Shown here piece by piece: positions 43,678 through 53,570 of a stretch of DNA of 64,000 nt (the first letter of the stretch is position 1; every line of letters begins with the position of its first letter). The stretch comes from Dietzia sp. JS16-p6b. Lineage in GTDB: Bacteria; Actinomycetota; Actinomycetes; Mycobacteriales; Mycobacteriaceae. Where the stretch lies: contig NZ_CP024869.1 of assembly GCF_003052165.1 (NCBI RefSeq), forward strand, positions 1,336,001 through 1,400,000, written 5' to 3'. A program made the position numbers and the translations under genes. Under the pieces are notes generated by a model that saw only the letters and a list, made by a program, of their open reading frames with translations, was not told the origin of the DNA and did no database searches.

Positions 43678-45384
43678 TCAGGCCTTGCCGCTGACCCCGG
43701 CGTCGGCGAAGGTCGCCATCTCCGTGAGGACCGCGATCGCGGCGTGGACGGTGGGCAGCGCGGCGACGGCCCCGCTGCCCTCGCCAAGACGCATGGAGTG
43801 TTCGAGGATCGGCTCGAGCGAGAGGTAGGTCAGCGCGGCGGAATGGGCCGGCTCGGCGCTCCGGTGGCCGGCGACCCACCACTGGCGAGCCCCGGGTGCC
43901 AGGGCCTCGGCGAGTAGTGCCGCCGCCGTGACCACCGACCCGTCGAGGATGCAGGGGGTCTTGCGGACCGCGGCCTGGGCGAGGAATCCCGCCATGGCGG
44001 CGAGGTCGGCGCCCGCGACCCGGCGGAGCATGCCCACCGGGTCGCGGAGGTCACCGGAGGCCCGGAACATCGCGTCACGGATCGCCGCGGTCTTGCGCAT
44101 CCATCCGCCGTCGTCGATCCCGGTGCCACGGCCGACCAATTCGACCGGCTCGCGACCGGTGACGAGGCAGGTGATCACCGTCGCCGGCGTGGTGTTGCCG
44201 ATGCCGAGGTCGCCCGCGATGAGCAGATCCGCACCCGAGTCGACCTCCTCGTCGGCGATCCTGCGGCCGGCCGCGACCGCGGCCCGGACCTCGTCGTGGC
44301 TCAGCGCGTCCTCACGATCGATCGACCCGCTGGAGCGTCGGATCTTGTGGTCGTCCAACCCTCCGGGGCGTTCCGCGGCCATGGACATGTCGGCCACCCG
44401 GACCGTCGCCCGCGCCGCGCGGGCGAGAACGGACACGGCCGCACCACCGCCCACGATGTTGTCGGCCATCTGCAGGGTGACCTCCTGCGGGAAGGCGGAG
44501 ACCCCGTTCGTGGCCACACCGTGGTCGCCGGCGAACACCACGACCCGCGCTCGGTCGAGAGGACGGGGCGGGCAGGTCTCCTGGCACGCCGAGATCCACA
44601 CCCCGATCTCCTCGAGCCGACCGAGCGAGCCCGACGGCTTGGTCAGCTCCAGCTGCCGGGCTCGGGCCTCGTCGGCCACGGTGTAAGAGGGCGGGTGGAC
44701 CGGGGGGAAAGTCACGGGGTCGTCGTAGTACTCGACGTCCCCGAGACCGGGGAAGTCCTCGGGCCCCGGCGCGACCGCCACCGCGACCACCTTCTCGACC
44801 CCGGGCCGGGTCTCCGGAGCGGGTGGCGGCTCGATCGCTCGCTGCGCGGCGGGGACCGCGGTGTCAGAGAGTGTCAGGACCCGCCCGGCGACGACGAGGA
44901 CGGCCGAGTCGCACACGTCGGCCAGCCGCCGGTTGAGCCCACCGAGCAGATCCGAGAAGAGGCGCCCGGAGAGCGAGTCGGGCACGACCCCGAGGCCGAC
45001 CTCGGGGGACACGAGGATCAGCGAACCGGTGTGGGCGGTGACCGCCGAGACCAACGAGTCGACCTCACCGGCCACGGCCGCCCCGCCGTCGGACCATCCG
45101 AGGGTGGCGTCCATCCTGCGGGTCAGCCAGCCTCCGAGGTCGTCGACGAGGACCGTGTCGTCGGGGTGATCGGCGAGTACCCGTGTGATCTCGTCGGTCT
45201 CCTCGGTGGACCACTCGGCCGGCCTCCGGTCCTTGTGCACGGCGATCCGGGCGGTCATCTCCGCGTCGTCGTGGTCCGATCGCGCGGTGGCGACGTACAC
45301 CACGTTCCCGCCGGTGGCCACGGCCACCGATTCGGCGTGGGCGGACTTGCCCGAGCGGGTGCCGCCGAGGACGAGCAGGCGCAT
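43678..45384 (-). CDS. CobU-CobT fusion: cobinamide kinase/GTP transferase + NaMN:DMB phosphoribosyltransferase
   Basis: A 568-aa bifunctional cobalamin enzyme. Residues about 1-180 are CobU: P-loop GGTRSGKS (7-14), [28 protein letters not shown] with the guanylylated His, [10 protein letters not shown], and NRRLADVCD. After a Pro-rich linker ([12 protein letters not shown]), residues about 235-568 are Cob[42 protein letters not shown] and the catalytic Glu in RLGEGSGA. Both domains look complete. In the mycobacteria I know, cobU and cobT are separate genes. Fusion puts nucleotide-loop activation and lower-ligand activation, the two inputs to CobS, on one chain next to cobS. Confidence 0.93.
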   Translation of the reverse strand: MRLLVLGGTRSGKSAHAESVAVATGGNVVYVATARSDHDDAEMTARIAVHKDRRPAEWSTEETDEITRVLADHPDDTVLVDDLGGWLTRRMDATLGWSDGGAAVAGEVDSLVSAVTAHTGSLILVSPEVGLGVVPDSLSGRLFSDLLGGLNRRLADVCDSAVLVVAGRVLTLSDTAVPAAQRAIEPPPAPETRPGVEKVVAVAVAPGPEDFPGLGDVEYYDDPVTFPPVHPPSYTVADEARARQLELTKPSGSLGRLEEIGVWISACQETCPPRPLDRARVVVFAGDHGVATNGVSAFPQEVTLQMADNIVGGGAAVSVLARAARATVRVADMSMAAERPGGLDDHKIRRSSGSIDREDALSHDEVRAAVAAGRRIADEEVDSGADLLIAGDLGIGNTTPATVITCLVTGREPVELVGRGTGIDDGGWMRKTAAIRDAMFRASGDLRDPVGMLRRVAGADLAAMAGFLAQAAVRKTPCILDGSVVTAAALLAEALAPGARQWWVAGHRSAEPAHSAALTYLSLEPILEHSMRLGEGSGAVAALPTVHAAIAVLTEMATFADAGVSGKA

Positions 45385-45451
45385 GGCGTTCGGGGCCTTT
45401 CCGTGGATCGTCGGTCAGGGCAGCTGCCGAGCAGGTCAGCTGGTGATCAGG

Positions 45452-46171
45452 TCAGATGGGGTCGCCCGGGCGCACCCGGGGGCGCGGGGTGCGGAGCATC
45501 CGCGGCTGGGTCGCCCGCATCACCGCGTACCACCCCATGCCGAACCCGGTGTCCTCGGTGTCCGGGAACCGCTCGCGGACGACACTGTTGACCTTGCGCC
45601 CGAGCAGGATGCCGTCCACCACCACGACCACGATGAGGATGAGGAACAGGTTCTGGCTGTAGAACATCAAGGCGGGGTTGGGGATCAGCTGGAAGATGAT
45701 CACGAACAGCGCGAGCGGCATGAAGAAGTTGATCAGGCGCCGGTGGGTGTCCACCCAGTCGCGGGCGAAGCGACGGACCTCGCCGCGGTCGCGCGAGAGG
45801 ACGTAACGGTCGTCGCCGGCCATCATGAGCTGACGGCGCTCCTCACGGGCGGCCCGCTCCTCGGCCTTGGAGGCTCTGCGCTCGTCTTTGGACATGTTCG
45901 CCCGGGCGGCCTTCCGCCGCTCCTTGGCCTCCTTGCGGGTGACGGGCGCCGTGACGGGCCCGGTCCGCAGACCTCGCGCGCGCTCCTGGTCCCTCCGCCT
46001 GGGGGTGGGCTTGCCCTTGCCCGCGGGTCGCCGGGCGTCCCCTGCCGGAGCCGCGGAATCAGCCCCAGCACCGGCCGCAGCCGCTCCGGGGGAGGACTCC
46101 GGCCCGGAGTCGGAACCCGTCGAGCCCTTGCCGGGGTCGTCTTTACTGGAGCCGAATGCACGCAACTTCAC
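45452..46171 (-). CDS. DUF3043 membrane protein
   Basis: A 239-aa protein conserved in actinobacteria. A long polar, Ala/Gly/Arg-rich N-terminus (about residues 1-100, RKEAKERRKAARANMSKDERRA) leads to VRRFARDWVDTHRR, two membrane helices (about 150-190) and a C-terminal VRERFP segment. No catalytic motif. GTG start fixed by a TAGCCT hexamer 6 nt upstream. Divergent from the Fe-S carrier gene, the same arrangement as Rv2206/Rv2204c as I remember it. Confidence 0.85.
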   Translation of the reverse strand: MKLRAFGSSKDDPGKGSTGSDSGPESSPGAAAAGAGADSAAPAGDARRPAGKGKPTPRRRDQERARGLRTGPVTAPVTRKEAKERRKAARANMSKDERRASKAEERAAREERRQLMMAGDDRYVLSRDRGEVRRFARDWVDTHRRLINFFMPLALFVIIFQLIPNPALMFYSQNLFLILIVVVVVDGILLGRKVNSVVRERFPDTEDTGFGMGWYAVMRATQPRMLRTPRPRVRPGDPI

Positions 46172-46177
46172 GCACCC

Positions 46178-46183
46178 AGGCTA
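46178..46183 (-). promoter_or_regulatory. -10 element of the DUF3043 gene, leaderless
   Basis: TAGCCT on the minus strand, 6 nt before the GTG at 46171. Confidence 0.5.
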
Positions 46184-46338
46184 GGCGATCGTGCCGCACC
46201 GAGGTTATTCACCCGCCGCTCCCTGCAGGCGTATCGTGTCAGTCGACGCGGCGTCCGGGGAATAGAGAGCTCCCCGGTGGACGTTGCACCACCGTAGGAC
46301 GCCACCGAAGACCCTCTCGGATCGCAAGGAGAACCGAC

Positions 46339-47767
<1,429 letters not shown>

Positions 47768-47802
47768 CCCGCCTGAGGACCTGAGAGACCCGGCCCGCCC
47801 GG

Positions 47803-49728
47803 CTAGAGGCGGACGGGGTAGTCCCGTTGTTCGATGTCGGGGACGATGCGCCCCTCGACGAAGATGCCGTGCCAGATCATGAAGCACAGCATGGTCCAGA
47901 TCCGGCGGCTGTGGTCGGACTCGCCACGGCGGTGCTCGTCGAGCATCCGCAGGACGGCGGCCTTGTCCACGAACTCGTCGGTGCCCGAGGCCAGGACCTG
48001 CCCGCGAGCCCAGTCGTGGAGCTCGGGTCCGGCCAGCCAGTGCCGGGTCGGAACCGGGAAGCCGAGCTTCTTCCGGTGCAGGACGTGCGCGGGGACGATC
48101 CGTTCGAGGGCCTGACGGAGCGCGTACTTGGTGGTCCCGTGCGCCACCTTCTCCGTGTACGGCAGGCGCGAGGCCACCTCGTAGACCTCTCTGTCGAGGA
48201 ACGGCACGCGCAGCTCGAGCGAGTTGGCCATGGTCATCCGGTCGGCCTTGACCAGGATGTCGCCGCGCAGCCACGTGAACAGGTCCAGGTGCTGCATGCG
48301 GGCGACGGGGTCCCAGCCGCGCGAACGCTCGTAGATGGGGCCCGTGACGTCCTGGTGGCCCCATTCGGCCCGGTAGTCGGTGAGGACCGAGCGGACCTGG
48401 TCTTCCGAGAACGAGCGCGCGTTGCCGTAGTAGCGGTCCTCGAGGGTCATGGATCCCCGGTGCAACAGGCTCTTGCCGCGGGTGCCCTCGGGGATCCGCG
48501 TGCTCACCCGCCCGAGGGCCCGGCGAAGGCCGCCCGGGACCTTCTCGAACGGCGCCAGGGACAGTGGCTCCTTGTAGATGGTGTACCCGCCGAAGAGTTC
48601 ATCGGCCCCCTCGCCGGACAGCACCACCTTGACGTGCTTGCGGGCCTCTCGGGCGACGAAGTACAGCGGCACCAGCGCCGGATCGGCGACCGGTTCGTCG
48701 AGGTACCAGATGATCTCCGGGATCGCGGCGGCGAACTCCTCCGGTGAGACCACCTTGACGATGTGCTCCACACCGATCGCCGCCGCGGACTCCGCGGCCA
48801 CGTCCACTTCGGAATAACCCTCCCGCTCGAAGCCGGTGGTGAAGGTGAGGAGGTTCTCGTTGTGACGCCGCGCAAGGGCGGCGATGGCGGTCGAGTCGAT
48901 GCCGCCGGACAGGAAGGACCCCACGGTGACGTCGGCCCGCATGTGCTTGGCGACGGAGTCCTCCAGAGCCACCGCGATCTCCTCGTAGCGGCGCTCGGCG
49001 TCACCGTCGGCGATGGGTGCCACGGGGAACGTCGGCTCGAAGTACCGCTCGATCACGGGGACGGTGCCGGGGGAGACGGTGGCGTGGCATCCGGACTCCA
49101 GCCGCCGGACACCGCGCGTCAGCGTCTCGTCCTCCGGGACGTACTGGAGGGTGACGTAGTGCTGCAGGGCGCGGGCGTCGAGAGACGTGTCGACGTCCAG
49201 CACCCCCGCGAGCTCGGTGATCGACTTCTTCTCACTCGCGAACGCGGTGCCCCCGGGCCCGCTGGCCATGTAGAGCGGTTTGATGCCGAAGGGGTCGCGC
49301 GCGACGAAGAGCGTGCGCTCGACGGTGTCCCAGATCGCGAAGGCGAACATCCCGCGGAGTCGGCGGACCGCCGCGGGGCCCCAGTGGTGGAAGGCGACGA
49401 TGATCGGCTCGCCGTCACCCTCGGTGCGGAACTCGGCGTCGAACTCCGCCCGGAGCTCCGCACGGAGTTCGACATAGTTGTAGATCTCGCCGTTGAAGGT
49501 CAGGACGTAGCGATCGGGGCTCTCGGGAGGTCCCCAGCGCAGCGGTTGGTGTGAATGGGCGATGTCGATGATCGACAGTCGGTTGAAGCCGAACGCCAGG
49601 TCGTCGTCGACCCAGGTCCCCACTTCGTCCGGGCCACGGTGCCGCTGGCACCCCATCGCGTCCAGGACCCTCGACTCGTGGGTGCGGGCGGAGCCGTCGG
49701 GGGTGAGCAGACCAAGCAGGCCACACAT
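47803..49728 (-). CDS. asnB: Asparagine synthetase B (glutamine-hydrolysing)
   Basis: 641-aa amidotransferase making asparagine from aspartate, glutamine and ATP. The ATG at 49728 exposes the catalytic Cys2 (MCGLLGLL). The class II glutaminase domain (RHRGPDE, FNGEIYNY) is followed by the synthetase domain with PP-loop SFLSGGIDSTAIA, ERAGYSE-like segment and SGEGADELFGGY. It converges with adoK after 35 bp and is divergent from ctaC; a TAGTAT hexamer at 49800-49805 is a likely -10. Confidence 0.96.
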   Translation of the reverse strand: MCGLLGLLTPDGSARTHESRVLDAMGCQRHRGPDEVGTWVDDDLAFGFNRLSIIDIAHSHQPLRWGPPESPDRYVLTFNGEIYNYVELRAELRAEFDAEFRTEGDGEPIIVAFHHWGPAAVRRLRGMFAFAIWDTVERTLFVARDPFGIKPLYMASGPGGTAFASEKKSITELAGVLDVDTSLDARALQHYVTLQYVPEDETLTRGVRRLESGCHATVSPGTVPVIERYFEPTFPVAPIADGDAERRYEEIAVALEDSVAKHMRADVTVGSFLSGGIDSTAIAALARRHNENLLTFTTGFEREGYSEVDVAAESAAAIGVEHIVKVVSPEEFAAAIPEIIWYLDEPVADPALVPLYFVAREARKHVKVVLSGEGADELFGGYTIYKEPLSLAPFEKVPGGLRRALGRVSTRIPEGTRGKSLLHRGSMTLEDRYYGNARSFSEDQVRSVLTDYRAEWGHQDVTGPIYERSRGWDPVARMQHLDLFTWLRGDILVKADRMTMANSLELRVPFLDREVYEVASRLPYTEKVAHGTTKYALRQALERIVPAHVLHRKKLGFPVPTRHWLAGPELHDWARGQVLASGTDEFVDKAAVLRMLDEHRRGESDHSRRIWTMLCFMIWHGIFVEGRIVPDIEQRDYPVRL

Positions 49729-49900
49729 TCGTCGGGTACCTCGTCGATCGTCGTCGGGGGTGGGGCAGATCCCGCGTCCGCGGGCCACGATGGACTCGAA
49801 TACTACTGGTCCCGGGGTTCGGGCCCACGGCACCGGAGGGTGGAGGGGTGGGATGGGTGAAATGCCGGGACCCGCGGCCTCCAAACTGAGAGCCGTGGTC

Positions 49901-49906
49901 TACGAT
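49901..49906 (+). promoter_or_regulatory. Candidate -10 of ctaC-ctaF
   Basis: TACGAT in the asnB-ctaC divergent region, giving a leader of about 43 nt with AGGAAGG before the ATG at 49956. Confidence 0.4.
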
Positions 49907-49955
49907 TCCTAAGTGTCCCGGCCACGTGGTCGGTGCCGCTGATCAGGAAGGCGTG

Positions 49956-51074
49956 ATGGTGGAACAGCGTGACGGGCGTCGTCGGACGCGCAGGGCTGCA
50001 CTCGCGGTGTCGCTCGCCACAGTGGGCTTGGTGTTGTCCGGTTGCAGCCTCCACACCGACAACAAGTGGTGGAACCAGACCGTGAACTTCGGGTTCCCGA
50101 ACGGGATCACGCCCGAGGGCATCGCGATCAGGGAGTTCTGGACGGGCACCGTCATCACGTCTCTGATCGTCGGGTTCTTCGTGTGGGGCCTGATCTTCTG
50201 GACGATGGCCTTCCACCGCAAGAGGAAGAACGACGACGGCGAGTTCCCGCGTCAGACCGCCTACAACGTCCCGCTCGAGTTGGTCTACACCGCCGTGCCG
50301 TTCGTGATCATCTCGGTGCTCTTCTACTTCACCGTCATCACGCAGAACAAGGTCCTCGACCTCCGTCCGGAGGAGGAGGTCGGCGTCAAGGTGGACGTCA
50401 CCGCCTTCCAGTGGAACTGGAAGTTCGGGTACAACAAGGTCGATGTCGCCGGCGTGTCCATCGAGGACGGCACCAACGAGGAGGCCCAGCGTGCTGCCGA
50501 GGAGGCCGGCGTTCTCTCCGAAGAGGAGCGCATGGCCCGCGGTCACCACGGTGAGCCCGCCGCAGGCGGTCCGATCCACGGTCGCCTGGCGGAGGACAAG
50601 TCGTACCTGCACTTCAACGACATCGAGACCGTCGGAACCTCGGAAGAGGTCCCGGTGCTCGTCCTCCCGACGGGAACCCGTATCGAGTTCCGCCTCGCTG
50701 CTGCCGACGTGATCCACTCGTTCTGGATTCCCGAGTTCATCTACAAGCTCGACGTCATGCCGCACCCGGGCCAGAACCAGCAGCTGAGCATGTTCCAGAT
50801 CGCCGAGATCGAGCGTGAGGGTGCGTTCGTCGGTCGATGCGCCGAGATGTGCGGCGCGTACCACGCGATGATGAACTTCGAACTCAGGGCGGTCTCGCCG
50901 GAGGCCTTCGCGGAGTACATCCAGTTCCGCCAGGACAACCCGATCGCGTCCAACGCCGAGGCGCTCGCGGCGATCGGTGAGGCGCCCTATTCCACCTCCA
51001 CGGCACCGTTCAAGACCGGCCGCAGCGATACCCGCGACCAGAACAACATCATCGAGAACGCATCCGCTAACTGA
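49956..51074 (+). CDS. ctaC: Cytochrome c oxidase subunit II (CuA), lipoprotein
   Basis: Subunit II of the aa3 oxidase, 372 aa. A signal peptide with lipobox LSGC (Cys30) is followed by two transmembrane helices (about 65-90 and 110-130) and the periplasmic cupredoxin domain with the CuA ligands: His in DVIHSFWIPEF, then CAEMCGAYHAMM (two Cys, His, Met). As in other actinobacterial CtaC proteins, an inserted acidic segment (about residues 165-215) interrupts the cupredoxin fold and probably contacts the bc1 partner with its tethered diheme cytochrome c. AGGAAGG ribosome-binding site. Confidence 0.96.
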   Translation: MVEQRDGRRRTRRAALAVSLATVGLVLSGCSLHTDNKWWNQTVNFGFPNGITPEGIAIREFWTGTVITSLIVGFFVWGLIFWTMAFHRKRKNDDGEFPRQTAYNVPLELVYTAVPFVIISVLFYFTVITQNKVLDLRPEEEVGVKVDVTAFQWNWKFGYNKVDVAGVSIEDGTNEEAQRAAEEAGVLSEEERMARGHHGEPAAGGPIHGRLAEDKSYLHFNDIETVGTSEEVPVLVLPTGTRIEFRLAAADVIHSFWIPEFIYKLDVMPHPGQNQQLSMFQIAEIEREGAFVGRCAEMCGAYHAMMNFELRAVSPEAFAEYIQFRQDNPIASNAEALAAIGEAPYSTSTAPFKTGRSDTRDQNNIIENASAN

Positions 51075-51110
51075 CGTCTCTCCCGGTATCACGCGAAGGG
51101 CTCCTGCACG

Positions 51111-51527
51111 ATGAACGCAACAGTAAGAATCTTCGACGGACTGGTGGTCTTCCTCGCCATCCTGGCTGTCGCGTACACCTACCTCACGGGCACCTCGCGT
51201 ACCGGTATCGAATGGGTGGGCGCGACCGCGCTCGTGCTCTCCGCCGGACTGTGTCTGTTGATCGGCGGGTACCTCCGGTTCGTGGCGCGACGCATCAGCA
51301 CGCTCCCCGAGGACTACGAAGAGGCGGAGATCTCGGACGGCGCCGGCGAACTCGGATTCTTCAGCCCGCACAGCTTCTGGCCGTTCTTCGTCGCGGCCTC
51401 GGTCATGATCACCGGCTTCGGCGCGGCGTTCTGGAACTGGTGGGTGCTGCTCGCCGGTGCGACCGCGTTGATCATCACCGCTTGTGCCCTGGTGTTCGAG
51501 TACCACTGGGGTCGCGAGAAGCACTGA
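51111..51527 (+). CDS. ctaF: Actinobacterial cytochrome c oxidase subunit IV
   Basis: 138-aa membrane subunit with four hydrophobic helices, specific to the actinobacterial aa3 oxidase; the ISDGAGELGFFSPHSFWPFF segment is typical. It follows ctaC after 36 bp in the same operon. Confidence 0.92.
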   Translation: MNATVRIFDGLVVFLAILAVAYTYLTGTSRTGIEWVGATALVLSAGLCLLIGGYLRFVARRISTLPEDYEEAEISDGAGELGFFSPHSFWPFFVAASVMITGFGAAFWNWWVLLAGATALIITACALVFEYHWGREKH

Positions 51528-51552
51528 TCCGACGTCGGCCGCCAACCGGTCA

Positions 51553-51584
51553 GAGGCCCCCACCGCGGTCGCGGTGGGGGCCTC
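51553..51584. terminator. Bidirectional terminator
   Basis: Perfect 14-bp stem GAGGCCCCCACCGC / GCGGTGGGGGCCTC with a 4-nt loop, between the convergent ctaF and acyl-CoA dehydrogenase genes. Confidence 0.8.
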
Positions 51585-51615
51585 GTCGTCCCGGTGGGTG
51601 CCTTCGCGTCAGGAG

Positions 51616-52773
51616 CTACAGACCCATGTCCTTGGCGATGATGGTCTTCATGACCTCGTTGGTCCCGCCGTAGATCCGGTTGACCCGGTTGTCGGTGTAC
51701 AGGCGTGCGATCGGATACTCGTTGATGAACCCGTAGCCTCCGTGCAGCTGGAGGCAACGGTCGATGACCTCGGCCGCGATCTCGGTGCAGAACAGCTTGG
51801 CCGATGCGGCCTCGGCCGCGGTGAGCTCTCCCTCGTCGAGCGCCTCGAGCGCCCGGTCGGCGACGGCCTGCGCGGCGTCGACCTTGGCCTGGCATGCGGC
51901 CAGCTCGAACTTGGTGTTCTGGAACGAGGCGACCTCCTTGCCGAAGACCGTGCGCTGCTGGGTGTACTCCTTTGCGAAGCGGACCGCGGCGGCGGCCTGG
52001 GCGTACGCCCCGTAGGCGATTCCCCAGCGCTCGGACGGCAGGTTCTGCCCGAGGTAGTAGAAGCCACGGTTCTCCTCGCCGAGCAGATCCTCCACAGGGA
52101 CCTTGACGTCGCTGAAGGCCAGTTCTGCGGTGTCGGAGGTCCTCAGGCCGACCTTGTCCAGCTTGCGTCCCACGGAGTAACCCTCGAGCGAGGTGTCGAC
52201 GGCCAGGAGAGAGATCCCGAAGCGACGGTCGTCCTCCCGGGGGGGAGCGGTCCGGGCGCAGACGATCACGCGGTCGGCGTGGACACCTCCGGTGATGAAG
52301 GTCTTGGCGCCGTTGAGTACGTAGTGCGTGCCGTCCTCGGAGAGCTTCGCGGTGCTCTTCATGCCCGCGAGATCCGAGCCGGTCCCCGGTTCGGTCATGG
52401 CCAGGGCCCACATCTCCTCACCGGAGACGAACTTGGGCAGATACCGCTGCTTCTGCTCGTCGGTCGCCAGTGCCTTGATGTAGGGCAGGCCCAGCAGGAC
52501 GTGAACGCCCGACCCGCCGAAGTTCACGCCGGCGCGGGCGGTCTCCTCGGACTGGATGGCCTCGAACTTGTGCGAGTTGATCCCGGCTCCGCCGTACTCC
52601 TCGTCGACGTTGATGCCGAAGACGCCGAGGTCGGCGAGCTTGTAGTAGAACTCACGCGGCACCATGCCCGCGTCGAACCACTCCTGGAAGTGCGGGGACA
52701 CCTCCGCTTCGATGAAGGCGCGAATTGTCTGGCGGAAGGCCTCGTGGTCTTCGTTGAACACTGTGCGGCGCAA
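51616..52773 (-). CDS. Acyl-CoA dehydrogenase
   Basis: FAD-dependent acyl-CoA dehydrogenase of 385 aa. AMTEPGTGSDLAGM and NGAKTFITGG mark the middle domain, FEVGR-like EGYSVGRKLDKVGLRTSDTAELAF follows, and the C-terminal domain has QLHGGYGFINEYPIARLYTDNRVNRIYGGTNEVMK with the catalytic Glu before VMK. Probably a TTG start with GGAAAGG upstream. It lies near a KstR-type operator-controlled gene but has its own upstream region; the chain length of its substrate cannot be read from sequence. Confidence 0.93.
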   Translation of the reverse strand: MRRTVFNEDHEAFRQTIRAFIEAEVSPHFQEWFDAGMVPREFYYKLADLGVFGINVDEEYGGAGINSHKFEAIQSEETARAGVNFGGSGVHVLLGLPYIKALATDEQKQRYLPKFVSGEEMWALAMTEPGTGSDLAGMKSTAKLSEDGTHYVLNGAKTFITGGVHADRVIVCARTAPPREDDRRFGISLLAVDTSLEGYSVGRKLDKVGLRTSDTAELAFSDVKVPVEDLLGEENRGFYYLGQNLPSERWGIAYGAYAQAAAAVRFAKEYTQQRTVFGKEVASFQNTKFELAACQAKVDAAQAVADRALEALDEGELTAAEAASAKLFCTEIAAEVIDRCLQLHGGYGFINEYPIARLYTDNRVNRIYGGTNEVMKTIIAKDMGL

Positions 52774-52900
52774 GGGTGTGCCTTTCCATTGGACGACCCG
52801 CCATGAGAGGGGGACGGGCCGATGAGGTGAATGTCTCCTACCGAACCTGATCGTACAAGGCCGTGGACGGCGGCACGGCGAGGGTTACCCGCTGGTAGCT

Positions 52901-53425
52901 TCACGGCGCCGGGGAGGTGCCGCCCGGGCGTGGCCGGAAGCCGAGTGCGTCCCCGGCGACGATGCGGATGGGTCCACGTAGATCGGTGCCGGAGACGACC
53001 TCGCCCCGCTGGGTCACGGCGACCACGCCGTCCGCGCGCAGGTCCAGAGCGACCTCTCGCGCCGTCCCCATGAGTTCTCGCCAGTCGTCGCCGCCGACGG
53101 CGCGGGCGGCGTCGCTGGGACAGATCGAGCTCTCGCCCCGGGAGCGCAGAAGTGTCCGGATCGTCGCGGCCAACCGGTCCCGCGTGCCCTGCTCGGTGGG
53201 CTCCCACCAGGGGTCGCCCCGCTCGCCCAGGGCTACCTTGGCATCCTGCACCATCACCCGGGCGGCGTCGCCGTCGGACTTCACGAGTCGGCGGCCGGTC
53301 ATGAGCGCGGAGACCAACTCTGTCCTCAGCGCGTCCGGGATCGAGGGATCGGTGGCCCGCCACCGTCGTCCCTTGACCACGATATAGCGGCCGTCATCGG
53401 TGTGGTCGACCTGGTTGTCCGTCAC
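52901..53425 (-). CDS. DUF3253 protein
   Basis: 174-aa cytoplasmic protein. The N-terminal half (DDGRYIVVKGRRWRATDPSIP, GDPWWEPT) matches a short domain often found before DUF3253; the second half is DUF3253 itself (SICPSDAARAVGGDDWRELM, VTQRGEVV, LRGPIRI). The C-terminal part looks like a small winged helix. Function unknown. It is divergent from the broken KstD-like gene, with the KstR-type operator 79 bp before its start. Confidence 0.82.
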   Translation of the reverse strand: MTDNQVDHTDDGRYIVVKGRRWRATDPSIPDALRTELVSALMTGRRLVKSDGDAARVMVQDAKVALGERGDPWWEPTEQGTRDRLAATIRTLLRSRGESSICPSDAARAVGGDDWRELMGTAREVALDLRADGVVAVTQRGEVVSGTDLRGPIRIVAGDALGFRPRPGGTSPAP

Positions 53426-53503
53426 ACCGCGATCATGCCCGCCCGTCGTCGGGGTGTCACGGGTCCGGTCGTTCGCCGCGCGGGCGGGGTCGTCGCGCTA
53501 TCG

Positions 53504-53517
53504 TAGAACGTGTTCTA
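53504..53517. promoter_or_regulatory. KstR-type operator
   Basis: TAGAAC-GT-GTTCTA matches the published KstR consensus TNNAACNNGTTNNA at every fixed base. It lies 53 bp before the GTG of the KstD-like gene. KstR is the TetR-family repressor of sterol catabolism in Mycobacteriales. Confidence 0.75.
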
Positions 53518-53570
53518 GAAATGCCGATCGCCGGTCGGAGGTCCCGGTGACGACGAGACGAGGAGAGCCC

